Assembly: GCF_029784135.1 (NCBI RefSeq)
Contig: NC_073746.1
Span: 290,671,089 to 290,735,088 of the forward strand
Source: Toxorhynchites rutilus septentrionalis
Lineage: Eukaryota > Arthropoda > Insecta > Diptera > Culicidae
DNA: 64,000 nt
Direction of reading: 5' to 3'
Position 1 is the stretch's first letter; the number at the start of each line of letters is the position of its first letter. Positions 33,890 to 44,730 of this stretch are shown here, piece by piece. Made by a program: the position numbers and the translations under genes. The notes below the pieces were generated by a model that was given only the letters and a program-made list of their open reading frames with translations, had not been told where the DNA came from and made no database searches.

Positions 33890-34178
33890 GTGTTAACGCC
33901 AGCTGGTCAGGTCCGACCAGTGGGCCATTACATATAAAAGAGGACCACAGGAGATCGGAAAGGACACGGCAGGAAGAGGCCCTGCGGAAGGGACAACCAG
34001 AAACCTCCTTCCCCCCAGCAAGGGATAGAATATCACGCGATTGGGAAACCTAGATTTCCTTCGACGCACGCAGACATCCGAAGCCCAGTGAAATCAGACG
34101 CAAGTACCGTGTACTGTAAACCCCCTCCGAAATACAAAAATTCAATACCATTACCTTAAGTGTCGTTCCCTTCTAACA
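33890..34178 (+). mobile_element. Possible solo LTR
   Basis: Starts TGTTAACGCCAGCTGG and ends CCCTTCTAACA, the TG..CA form with matching TGTTA/TAACA ends. ACATATAAAAGAGGA (about 33927) is a good TATA box placed for an LTR promoter. It is markedly GC-richer than its surroundings. No target-site duplication and no second copy are visible, so boundaries and class (BEL or Gypsy type) are uncertain. Confidence 0.35.
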
Positions 34179-35229
34179 AACAGCCCTGAATATTAAATTT
34201 ATTGTCCGTTATTCCGGGCTCACAAAGGTAGCCGTCAGCCCTCATCCGTTGTCGGTCAAATAGAAGGTTTCACCACAGGAGCCTTGGGAACAATAGTAAG
34301 AGAAGCTCCCCACGAGTGACGCGAGTGGCTCTATTTAGGGTAAATGGGAAAAAGTAGGCTCCTGGAAAATTGAGGGTGGCGTGATTCTGTTGAGTGTTAA
34401 CGAGCAGCTTATAACGATCCTGAGTAATCCCGAGCAGCGGAGAATTACAGGTTACGCACTACAATTCTATGTGGTTGTTTATTTCTAATGATCAGTGTCC
34501 TAGAATATCAACAAATATTCACGAGTAACGAATAAGATTTTATTTAAGTGTAAATTCATATTTTTTAACTGGAAACACACCCTCACTATATTGAAGACAA
34601 TAACTACAGTGTTGATTTTGTTCACATCGATAATGCTTGAACGAACTTGCTGCAATCAATGAATACAGCATTGGGTATGGTTCAACGGTAACAACGATTT
34701 ATGCAGAATGGGTATAGCCAGTGGTTTAGCTAGCCTCGAGTGAATGGCGACGTCAGAAATCTCATACTTTCAAGCTGCCTTAGCTTAAAAGTATCTGTTA
34801 TTCATTTCGCTAGCATGAAATTCAATTTTGACGTTTTCAATAACCAAGATAAATATAATACTGGTTGGAAAAATGAGCTTCCAAACATTTTAAAGAACAA
34901 AAGTTCATCTACACATCTTCACGAGATCTGTCATTTTGGTTTCCGTCTGGGATTTTCAATGCAACGTGGTCACAAAATAAGCATTTGAGCCCACCGAAAA
35001 CCTTGCACTCCCAGCGTCACGCTCTCGTTTTCAAAACTTTGAACTTACACCCCGGTACAGAAATGAAAGACTTAGTCCTACGTCAAAAATAAAGTAGCTT
35101 GGTTGTTCGGCGTATTAAAAACATCGAGTATCATTTCAAATAAAGAGCATTTGCGGCATTCGATGCTTTTGTTTTTTATTTGATGAAAAAAGTGGTCAAA
35201 GCACATCGTTTGCGCGTACTAACGTTATT
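34179..35229. other. Unassigned stretch
   Basis: 34190-34470 is GC-richer and may continue the LTR-element remnant. TTAGTCCTACGTCAAAA near 35071 is an inverse of the GACGTAGGACTA leader seen at 4058 and 49053. No gene. Confidence 0.35.
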
Positions 35230-35239
35230 TTGAGAACCC

Positions 35240-35706
35240 TAAGCGCAAAAAACATGGTTTTCACCAGGCGAAGCCTGCTTATCTATTGCGAAGCCAAATC
35301 GTTTCGACCGAGCGACGATACTCTGTGTGTAGTGGGACCAGAAGAGTGCTTGAGCTACTAAAACCGGGTGAAGCGATGAATACAGTCCGTTACCGACAAC
35401 AAACGATAAATTTAAACTTTGATGGAAGAAAGGCCGAAACGGGCACTTGCAAATATAAAGATGTCGAAAAATGGGTCGGCGAAGAATTTTCGTCGGAAGA
35501 AAAAAAAGTTTTGTTGGAAAGGAATTCACAATTTGCCTGAGAGATTCGCGAAATGTGTAGAATCAAACGGAGATTACTTTAAACTAAAATATTCTGAGGT
35601 TCTCCAAAATTATGTGTTTCCTTCATCGAAAAAATCCGGGCAATTTCAGCTTGAAAGAAAAAACCAAAAAAAGCATTCCTTATTGTTCCTCTTTGTTCTT
35701 TGTTGA
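35240..35706 (+). pseudogene. mariner (DD34D) transposase remnant
   Basis: The plus strand reads PGEACLSIAKPNRFDRATIL near 35263-35325, then in a shifted frame VLELLKPGEAMNTVRYRQQT to about 35405. Both are conserved central blocks of mariner transposases (normally CVWWDQ..ELLKPGETVN..RYRQQ). The block with the second Asp (HDNARPH type) is deleted. The frame resumes with the C-terminal blocks CKYKDVEKWVGEEF, then in another frame GIHNLPERFAKCVESNGDYF. At least two frameshifts and one internal deletion make it inactive. Confidence 0.8.
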
Positions 35707-36900
35707 CTTTAAAGTTCCTAGAGGATCTTGGCCGCTCGGATTGGATGACGATGTGTCCAGAATGTAATGCGTGATAATTGAATAGAATTTCACAATATAA
35801 ATATTTAAATATCTTTCGTTGAAAGTATAAATAACCTTTATGTCTGACCTCTAACTCTTTCTTTTCATCAATACCCTTTTCATCTGTCGGGAGAGTTGTG
35901 GATACGAACCGAAGCGCTCCTCAGCAAGTGCGTAGCCAATTGATGCAAAAAAAAGTTATTCGGGATGAGCCAAACTTGGTAAGTATAGATAGATTTTTTT
36001 AGTATCGTGAACCGATTCTAAAGTATGCAATAATGTATAATCACGAAAAAAAATTCTATTCCCTTTTTCGTTATTCTCACAGTTTTAGAAGCAACAAACG
36101 GTTCATATCAATTAATTGTAGTTGATTTCTTCAAAATTAGAACATTTGAGCAATTGAAGTCTTGAAAAAAAACATACCCATTGTCATATGATGACTAACA
36201 GTTGTCAGCAGCTCGGAAACAAGAAATCACCGTCACCGTCTCACGGTTTTATTTCATTAGACACTCTAAGACTCTCTGCAGAACGAGGTTTGTCTTCAAA
36301 GCTGAAACATTCATTCCCACATTATTTTTCATTTGGTGTCGTGTCACCATAAAATTCTCCCAAATTATATAGAAGATTCTAACCATTCCGCAAATGCTGC
36401 TTAGATAACAATAATTGTACTCATAAAACAATCAGAAACCTCATTCATGTGGTGATGCAAACAGTACCATGTATACGGTACATATTACAAGTTGATCTCA
36501 TTAGAATGCGACAATTGTTGTATACTGTATGTATGTACATCAATGAATAGCTTTATATCCTGGAAACTTTCAATTCTATTAGATGATGTTGTGAGGTTCA
36601 CATCAGTTCATTATTCATTTTTTTTCAATTGACATAGTCATCGGCAGAAACAGCTTCGTTCGATTTCAGCAGCAGAAGAATGCGATTTAAAATATTTATA
36701 TATCACTGCGAACCAGGCTCGCGTAAATAGCTCACTCGAAACTCAAATCTAGCATTCGTTCTACGGACAATGTGGAGAAAGGAAATATTACAATTTAAGC
36801 TCCGTCCGTTTTCAACTTCTTTGGTATAAGCTAACCGCGATTTCTAATCACAGTCTGAATCCAACTAGCGAGCAAAGAATACTCTCCCCTCTTGCTTTTG
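35707..36900. other. Unassigned stretch
   Basis: No gene or bounded repeat recognised in about 1.2 kb. Confidence 0.35.
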
Positions 36901-36904
36901 ACTT

Positions 36905-36914
36905 TCTCTCTCTC

Positions 36915-36965
<51 letters not shown>
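36905..36965. repeat. (TC)n microsatellite
   Basis: About 60 bp of TC dinucleotides with two CC interruptions. The minus-strand RERERE-rich ORFs at 36831-37168 are by-products of this tract. Confidence 0.95.
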
Positions 36966-36968
<3 letters not shown>

Positions 36969-37409
36969 GATACAAAATAAGAATTTTTGATTTCGCAAAC
37001 AGCGGTGCAATTTTGTTCGGTGGAAGCACGATTGAGTAACACGTAAGTATTGTTGATTTTTTGCGTTATCAAAGATAGATAATAGTCTAGAATGTCTAGA
37101 ATAAGAGACACATACTGAGCGCACTCAATATATTGAGTATTGTTCTTGCATGAACAATAATGAATCATGGATCAACCATCTTTAGCTGCTTCCATAGAAC
37201 CATGCAAATCATCGGTCCTGAATATTTCTATGCATTCAAAAATAATATTCGAAGCAAATTGCAAATTGATTTTTGTTTATTTTTTTATTTTGTTTTATTT
37301 TATTTTACTATATTTATTCGACACTGCAGCCACGACACAACTGATTGTAATTTTGTTCTCCTCTTTTTGGGCGTGCTAAGTGTGTTTTAGTTTGTTTACA
37401 AAGAAGGTC

Positions 37410-38078
37410 GCGGAACAAAGTTTTCTCCGAGAGCGCATCATACGTGGCTAAACGAGGAACTGTTTGCCATAAATGGGTGCTTTTGTAGAAAAACACCAAA
37501 AGGATGAAGATATTGGGCCTGATTCTCGAATACACTTCACGGTGGAAACGAAATGAAGTGTATCCACGATGACAACGGTACGGTGTCGACATCTGGATAC
37601 GAAATTAGTTTCCCACTAAATAAAACTATCATTATAATATAAAAAAACTTCAGATAAAATTTTGGTATGAGATTATTTTACCAAGTAAAGAAAACAAAGT
37701 TTTCCATTCACTTTGAACACTAATTCGATACGGAGAAGATAATTTTCATTAATAATTTTTATTTGAAAAGTGCTCATTCTGCTTGAGAACCCATTCTTAT
37801 CCTTTACTCTTCACTAACTCGTAAAATGTAGTTCAATAGCGTGCCGTTCATTTCGTTTACACCATGAAGTATATTCGAGAATCAGGCCCATTATGTTCTG
37901 GCCGGTCCTAGCTTCATGCCATTACGCAAAGGCCACTCTGGATTGGTTGACCGCCCATAACATACTGTTTGTACGTAAAGAAGACAATCCCCAATCGAGT
38001 CGCATTGGGCCGGAATGTCCGGTCCGTTCACAAAAATGGTTGGGAAGCCACCACAGCTCAACAGCTTATGGGATATGA
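37410..38078 (+). pseudogene. DD37E-type mariner transposase relic split by a MITE
   Basis: Plus strand, left part ends FVEKHQKDED-I at 37514. After removal of the MITE (37515-37889 plus one ATT) the reading continues MFWPVLASCHYAKATLDWLT. This is the second-Asp block of DD37E transposases (normally FWPDLASCHYAK), with the catalytic Asp replaced by Val. RKEDNPQSS (normally KxxNPPN) follows, and the frame is then lost before the Glu block. A relic too decayed to assign ends. Confidence 0.72.
37515..37889. mobile_element. MITE with 3-bp TSD (ATT), copy 2
   Basis: Ends GGGCCTGATTCTCGAATACA and, inward from the right, GGGCCTGATTCTCGAATATA; ATT at 37512-37514 and 37890-37892. 375 bp, about 80% similar by eye to the copy at 16885-17269. 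It splits a mariner relic so that the flanking frame rejoins when the element and one ATT are removed. Confidence 0.9.
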
Positions 38079-38349
38079 TGATGATGATGAAGGTCCCGCC
38101 TCCTTCCCCTACAGAGGTTTGAGTAAGATGAGTTATCTAAAAGATATTATTTTGTTTTCTCAGCATTGAAATCAGTTTAGCAAAAGAAAAACGAACTGAT
38201 TTAATTTACAGATATAAGTTTAAAAAATTACAATGTCAAAAGACAAGCCAATACTCAATCTTGTCCGCTACAGAGCCGATACGGTCCCGACAAAGCCCTT
38301 GCAGCCAAATGGTCCACCAAGACACAAGTCCAACCGCCAGCCTTGTTTT

Positions 38350-38844
38350 TTTTTGTCCCATTTATTTATTTCAGGCTCATTGGCATTTTAGCTGTAACAG
38401 AGCCGAATTTTAATCGTGTACATGTCACATATTTATCATATCTATAATTAGCACATTACACAGTTGCCATTTTTCGGCGTTAGAGTATTCCCTTCTATAC
38501 CATTCCATATGGTACACACATTTACACAGTAGCAGCCAATTAGGCGTAAGAGTTTTCTATCTGTTCTTCCATTATCCAGTTAGACCGGACAGCGGAGACA
38601 GTTGATTGATCATTGTTGAGTTATTTATAGAACAGCAGCCCGATGTGTCTTGCAGAGCAGAGCAGTTGTATGGATGAATCGATCATATTTCGACCGTGGA
38701 TCGATCTCCATCGCTGATGATTGTTGCGTGGACGTAGTTATTCTGTAACAAAACAAAGATGGTCAATGAGGGCCCTGAGTTTCGAACTCACGATCGATCG
38801 CTTACTAAGCGAACGCGCAACCAATGTGGCTACGGAGGCCCCCT
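38350..38844 (-). mobile_element. Long tRNA-derived SINE, uninterrupted copy
   Basis: Minus-strand head GGCCTCCGTAGCCACATTGG, then GCGCGTTCGCTTAGTAAGCG and the B box GAGTTCGAAACTC. The ~400-bp body ends AATGAGCCTGAAATAAATAA and an A run. AGCCTTGTTTT flanks it (38339-38349 and 38845-38855). It serves as the empty-site reference for the interrupted copy at 30180-33408. Confidence 0.85.
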
Positions 38845-38855
38845 AGCCTTGTTTT

Positions 38856-39072
38856 GGATTGACTTTAAATATCTCCATCCAGAAAAATCGAGAAATTTTT
38901 CTTTACGAACAATTTCTAGACCGGCGCTTACAAAACGTTTGAATTCTTATCCTTTATATCTGTACAACTCGCGCGACGCTCAAACTTTTGTAGACTACTT
39001 TTATTTTTTTTCAACTACTAAAATATAAAAACAACAAGATAAAAATAAAAATAGTCCATCGTCACCAAGATC
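38856..39072. other. Flank of the SINE, unassigned
   Basis: AT-rich; no gene. Confidence 0.3.
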
Positions 39073-39198
39073 ATGACAGACATAAGAGACGATATCGTCA
39101 GATATACCAAAAAAATTGACCTCAAGGTACTCCAGACCATTATTGCGAGAGTTCCGGGAATCTTGAGGAAGATTGAAGATGAAGGGCTATCTGTCTAA
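39073..39198 (+). pseudogene. Possible transposase C-terminal fragment
   Basis: A 41-codon plus frame, MTDIRDDIVRYTKKIDLKVL, then ARVPGILRKIEDEGLSV stop, followed by AATAAAGAAATAAA. The VPxxxRKIEDEG-type ending resembles the tail of Tc1/mariner-type transposases. Nothing upstream extends it. It may be the far end of the relic at 37.4-38.1 kb, separated by decay and the SINE. Confidence 0.35.
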
Positions 39199-39289
39199 TT
39201 GTTTCATACCTCTCACGCACATTGTATGAACTTGTGCAATAATGCAATAAAGAAATAAATTTTAAAAAACTCTTCTATTTTTTCGACAA

Positions 39290-39800
39290 AAAAGCATTCG
39301 TTGGAAACATAAAACTTACTGTTACTTTTTTTCAAAATATGGTCGATTGGAAGCCACAACTTTGACTCATCTTTTAGGCAATAGATTTATTCCAGGCAGG
39401 TAGAATGCTCATTGTTTTGAAGCGATTCGGTTTTCTAGCCAATTTTTGATTCAATCATAAGATTGAAACCGCTCACCAAAAAAAGCTGATACCATGAACC
39501 AAAACAAATAGTAATCTGCAGGAGAAATGTCTGGGGATTATCACGGGTGCGGTGGGACCTTCCATTTCACTTTCACTTTAACATGGTGTCTAGCGTTGTC
39601 ATGCCGTAAAATTATGTTGTCGCGTGTATTCTCCTATTCAGGTAGTTTTTCCTTCAGCGCTCTTTTCGAAAGTAGTTTTTCCTCCACCATTCATCAATGA
39701 TAGTTTCATAACTTAGGTGCCTGAAATGGTGGTTCTTAATTTTTTCGGTAGTTTCCCATTTTCTTGATCTAAATCCTTGCTGCAGTCACTTTTAACACAT
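39290..39800 (-). pseudogene. mariner (DD34D) transposase relic
   Basis: The minus strand reads ILRHDNARHHVKVKVKWKV near 39600-39560, carrying the HDNARxH block with the second catalytic Asp. Then comes PPHP-stop-SPDISPADYYLFWF, the SPDxxPSDYxLF block with the third Asp, and RFQSYD-stop-IKNWLENRIASK. Several stops and frameshifts. It is a different mariner subfamily from the DD37E copies in this window. Ends were not found. Confidence 0.78.
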
Positions 39801-41430
39801 GCTGACCGATGGAGCACATTGTTTTTGAGACATTTTCAATTCGATAAAAATATAGGTTGTTTACACCTCAATCAAATAAACTGTCCAACGTTCCGAAACT
39901 GAAGTACACGTCTTTCAAATACATTTGTTAGCAGCTTCAACATAATAACATAATCTCTCATGTCAATGTCCCTTTCTTTTGCTGGTATTCACGTGAAATT
40001 GTAATATTAATATAGCAGTGTTGCCATAGAAAGCTGTCCACCATCACGTCGTTAGGCAGTAAAAACGAATGACTTGTTCACAACACTATTAACAATGCTT
40101 CGAAACTCATTTAGATGTCATCACCAGAGCATGCTGGCGAATTACTACACAAGCCGTGGATTTACCTAGTTTCAGCATTTGCACCCATGTTCAAATTTTA
40201 TATGACCTCCCACTGAGCGTGGAATGCCGCTGTAATTTACTTCCGGCTTTCACAGTGCCCGGCCAACCACATGCTGTTATAATGATATAATTCGAAGAGT
40301 CAACTAATGCCAAAAACCAGAAACCGCACCGTGTAATGAACAGCACAACCTCAGACGGGACGGTTTAATCAAATCCATGAACCCCATTAACCACCCTTTG
40401 CGTTACGAACCCCTCCCCGAACCTTCTTGGATTTTTGCTTTATAAACCTCTGAAAGTGATTGTTTCATAAATGGAATTAATAAATATTCTATAAACACAT
40501 TACCTAGTGTTTAGACAAACAGCACTCAATTTTCGCTCTACACATGCTTCCGGGTAGAAACGTGTGGCCCATGGCATCAACCCGCACGATTAGTAGTAAA
40601 CCTCTAATTCTAACGATTCGTATGCTGGCACTACGGATGGAAGGGTTCTCTGGTCAAATAAAAAAAAACTCGTTTGCTAAAGCTCTCTGTTTCCACTTGG
40701 GCAGACCATAAAGCAGCGATCTTATGTCCCCCTGCCTCTTCACCAATATAGCAATTTTACATTCCACTGAGGCGAATTTTAAACCGATTCAGTTTTTGCA
40801 CTCGAACGGAAACTGATTGCACTCCACAGTTGCATCAGATGCTTCCGTTTCGGAGTTTACATTGGCGTACATTGCTGCACACACATACACATCCGAAGAA
40901 ACACTACCGGAAAAAGCCAGCAGCTCTATCTCCAGAATATAAATAGCAACGGCAAATAAATAACTGTCATTTTTAACCAGCTACTGAAAGCGAAATGGAA
41001 TAAACTCTATTTCACTGCAGCCTCCACTCGCTGTTCCTGATTCTGCCGGGCCGAGAGTGTAAGTTCACAGCACCATCACATGCACCATCTAGCCGCACTG
41101 ACATGCTCCAGGCCGTACTCCCAAACCCCACCAAACGATTTCCTTCGGGTTCCAGGATTGAGCCACGTTCACAGAAGAAGCGAGTGACGATAATCGAACT
41201 GGGGTTTTTCTCTCTGCTGCTGGATGGATGATCACGCAACGAGACGAACGTGCATTTGATGGAAATATTATCAATTTTCGAAGAGAGGTTTGAAGTGATA
41301 TTTTTTTTTCTGAAGACGATTCGTTTGAAAATGAAATTGTTGAGTTTCATCGTTACCTAAGGATACCACTATTTTTCGCGTTCATTATTTTGTGGGACTT
41401 TCGTTCCATATCTCTGTTTAAAGTTAAAGT
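39801..41430. other. Repeat-poor island, no gene seen
   Basis: Sections at 40230-41340 show no transposon signature and near-average GC. The minus frame at 41012-41350 (112 codons) reads plausibly as protein but lacks any motif I recognise. No splice-supported exon called. Confidence 0.4.
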
Positions 41431-41679
41431 CCAAGGAGCAATTCCAAATGAAATCGCCAAATGACAAAACATGAGTATTTTTGATTTGAATGAAAATTTG
41501 TATTCCGTTTAGGTTGAAGGAAGTTTGAGTTTTCCACAGCAATTGGGAATTTTTTGACTAAAGTGTAACTTTTGAAAAGGGTGTATCGATTTTAGTAAGA
41601 GAAATCTTCGATAGTTTATATCTCAAAAACTATGAGTCGTACCGAAATAGTGTCTTAGAAAGAGTTATAGAGTATTAAT

Positions 41680-42527
41680 CAGGGCTCTGCATAGTCATAG
41701 TCAACTGAGGATAGTCAGCTGACTATCTGACTGACTATATCCGTACTCAGCTAGTATTGACTTTTGGCTTCTTCACGCAGTTTCTCCGTCAAAACGAATA
41801 AACAGTCAGTCGAGCGTTTAGTCGCTATCTCACTCTACCGACTCGACTATATCATTTCATTCTTCCCAATTCAATTGTCCTCATTGCATTTTGAAGTGAA
41901 TTTCCCCAAAACGAATTAGTTCATCTCCTTCTCTCTCTCATGTACGTGTGCATGCATCGATGTTTGAGTTCAACGTGGTTTGACATACGCTACAGGTGAG
42001 CTAGATTCTTTTGTATCGTACACGAAAATTACTCACACGTATAAAATAGCGTACAGTGTGTGTGCGCTATTTTGCACGCTATTGGCTAATAATAATGCGA
42101 GGACCTTTATAGCATACTTGATAAATGTCTAAGTTCGTTGGGTTGAGTTCACGATGGGTAGACAATAAACCATCCATTGATGGGACAACTTCTTTTTTGC
42201 ATAAGAAATCATGTTTTCGTTCCTCTTTATATGGACGTAAAAATAAGATTGCATTCGCGGGTATAAAAATAGTGTCAGGGGGAAATGGAAGTGTGGATTA
42301 AAGTCAGTTGAATGAAGAGGCAGATTGGTATTCATTAGTCGCGTCAGTTAAAATAACCACTGACTGGACTAGTTCACCAGTTATCATCCCTAGTCAACGC
42401 TAGCCAATTCATTTTCTAGTCAAGTCACTTTTTGTTGTGGGCGACTGCCAAAGCAGTTCTAGTCGAAGCGAAGCTACTGAGAGTAGAGTCGGTCTTCATT
42501 TTTCACCTTCGAAGATTTCGAATCCGG
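41680..42527. mobile_element. Nonautonomous hAT-type element with 8-bp TSD
   Basis: Starts CAGGGCTCTGCATAGTCA, a hAT-like end, and is bounded by GTATTAAT on both sides (41672-41679 and 42528-42535). The host repeat aligns across the junction with the uninterrupted family member at 10065-12602. Multiple AGTC/GACT words near both ends resemble hAT subterminal binding sites. The right terminal repeat is diverged. No transposase. Confidence 0.72.
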
Positions 42528-42925
42528 GTATTAATGTTCAAACGTGAAACAATATACGCTGAAAAAAATAATATTACTCTTTTTTTATTCACAAAAAAAA
42601 TTTAATTTTCAGTATCCAAAATACATATTTTTAATTTTTTATATAAAATAGAAGTCATGTAGAAAATTTAAAAAATAAGTCCAAGATGGTAAAACTATTT
42701 TTGACGAACTTTGCTGAACATAGATTTTTTTTTGAATTTTCGAAGCATCGAATTTTGGTATATTAATAATCATTTTTAGCCACAAATTATGAATCCTGAT
42801 GTGATTTAAAACAAAAAAGCTCTTTATCAATCTCCTTCTAAATGCAGCCATTCTCGAAATATTTTTAAAAAAAATTCTTATTTATTGTCTTTTACATAGT
42901 AAATAGGTCCTTTTGATATGTTTAT

Positions 42926-43140
42926 TGTAGAATGTGTAGAATTGAAATCTCAAGAACACATATAAACCTCGTTGATTCAACCGGACGTTATGGGTACAAC
43001 AACAATTAACTTGTTTACGTTATGCCTAGATTATACCTCAAGTCAGGTATGTTAAAGGTACCTCCGTATATGTGTATAAAGTTACTCAGATTCAAACAAC
43101 GTTCATCAGTCGAACAATCTTGCTTATAGAGTGAATAACA
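42926..43140 (+). mobile_element. Possible solo LTR (copia-like)
   Basis: Begins TGTAGAATGTGTAG and ends CTTATAGAGTGAATAACA, with GTTCATCAGTCGAACAATC near the 3' end and TGTATAAAG as a possible TATA box. The TG..CA form and size (215 bp) fit an LTR. No target duplication is visible. Confidence 0.35.
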
Positions 43141-43143
43141 GTA

Positions 43144-43220
43144 CAGGTTGAACTCGATTATCCGGAGTATTGATTTTTTTTTTCAACCCGGATAATCGAA
43201 TCCTCCAGATAATCGAGTCA
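43144..43220 (+). mobile_element. Truncated MITE end with TCGATTATCCGG motif
   Basis: TA (43142-43143) then CAGGTTGAACTCGATTATCC, with an internal inverted copy CCGGATAATCGA at 43188. It is the same type of CAG-start end as 5640 and 44280. No right end found. Confidence 0.4.
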
Positions 43221-43289
43221 AAACAATTTTTTTTTATTTGTTTTTTTTTGCATATATTTCGTTTTTTGAATATAAAAGTGGAATTTTTT

Positions 43290-43425
43290 CAAACTATCAT
43301 GAAAACCTTCCCCGGCCCCAAAAACCCCTACATACCAATTTTCATGTCGATCGGTTCAGTAGTTTCAAAGTCCATAAGAATCAGACAGATAGACAGACAG
43401 AAATCCATTTTTATATATATAGATG
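43290..43425 (-). mobile_element. Helitron-like 5' end
   Basis: Minus strand: TCTATATATATAAAAATGGA, then TTCTGTCTGTCTATCTGTCT, then GACTTTGAAACTACTGAACC. A TC start with a TCTGTCTGTC tract is common at the 5' ends of insect Helitron families. Only this end is present. Confidence 0.4.
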
Positions 43426-43800
43426 AAAAAATCAAGAAAGAAATTAAAAAATACATATTTTAGATATGGCAAATTAAAGCTTTTTTGTGCATAAAAAAGT
43501 GCACTAATTTTTTTTCTCAGTGTATATTTTTTCACGTTTAAACATCGATACTCTATAACTCTTTCTTTGACACTATTTCGGTACGACTCATAGTTTTTGA
43601 GATTCAATTTATCAAAGATTTCTCTTACTAAAATCGTGACGCCCTTTTCAAAAGTTACACTTGAGTCTAAAAAATCTCAATGAATTTGGAAAACTCATAT
43701 TTCCTCCAACCTCCAAACTTTCATTCGAATCAAAAGTACTTGTTTTTAAAATTTGCATTTTTAGGAAGATTTCATTTGGAATTGCACAATGGTCTCTTAA

Positions 43801-44277
43801 ATTGGCTTCTGAAAAGACATCCACTTCATATACAGCATTTCAGCCTATTTGTTTTGCGTGACATTTGAAGTGTGCAGCTTCCCAACACACCGACACAGCT
43901 GGGAAATATTTTTACAAAAACCACATCAAATTGCCCCCTCCGTCAAGCCTAGCATCCTCGCTAACTAACAGAAAGAAAAATCACACCACTCGACAAGAAC
44001 TGAAGCGACTGGCTACATGTGTATACGCGAAGAAGATTATCTCTTCTTCCTGACGGCAGCCTCGGCATTGGAGCGAAAAACTAAGAAATCGCTTATCCTG
44101 TTTCGAACTATTCCTGTATTTTTTTTTTGTTCCTTGTAGTTCTTCTCGACTCCTCCTATCCACGTCGACTACCCACTCACTCACTCGTTAATCTGAAGCC
44201 GAAACGTTGAGGTTCATCCAGAGGCGCACAGCTGGAAAGAAATTTTCTCCCAGCAGGATTGGCTTCTCACTGGTATG
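43801..44277. other. Unassigned stretch
   Basis: No gene recognised. Confidence 0.3.
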
Positions 44278-44279
44278 TA

Positions 44280-44728
44280 CAGGTAAACTTCGATATAACG
44301 TACATTTTACTTTCTAAATTGTACGTTGTATCGAATTGTACGTTATATCGAAGCATAATATAGTACTCACAAACGTATAATACATTATTGTGTTGCTGTT
44401 TTAGTCAAGTTAATGAATAACTTCAATCAGAAGACGAAGCCAGCTTTTCTCATGAAGTTTCCCTTCGTACTGTTGATTAAAGCTTGATTCATTTAGAATC
44501 CGGAATCACAAAACCAGCTGTATTTCGGGATTGATTGGAGGTACAAAACTTGTTTTAGCATCACAATACAAATAATTCATTGTTCTATCAGAAAAAAAAA
44601 TATTGAATTTTTTTTTCCTTTACTCTTTGGAAATGTGTACGTTATATCGAGGTAAAATGTACGTTATATCGAGTGACGTTATATCGAGGGTACGTTATAA
44701 GGAGGGTACGTTATATCGAAGTTTCCCT
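44280..44728. mobile_element. TA-target MITE with repeated TTATATCGA motif
   Basis: Left CAGGTAAACTTCGATATAAC, right inward CAGGGAAACTTCGATATAAC; TA at 44278-44279 and 44729-44730. TACGTTATATCGA recurs five or more times near the right end and twice near the left in both orientations, as expected of transposase-binding repeats. 449 bp, close in size to the 460-bp element at 5640. Pogo/Tigger-like by its CAG end and TA target (inference). Confidence 0.82.
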
Positions 44729-44730
44729 GT

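Larger units (their letters stand above)
41432..43795. repeat. Foldback repeat (family of the 10-12.6 kb palindrome), used as a nesting site
   Basis: Outer ends mirror each other: AAGGAGCAATTCCAAATGAA on the left, and inward from the right GTGCAATTCCAAATGAAATC. Arms: 41432-41679 plus 42528-42925 on the left, and 43440-43795 on the right. The left arm is split by a hAT element (41680-42527). The centre holds an LTR-like segment and fragments with pogo-like and Helitron-like ends (42926-43425). Confidence 0.7.

Noticed and set aside
36831..37168. Minus ORFs rich in RERERE
   Set aside because: Produced by the TC microsatellite at 36905-36965.
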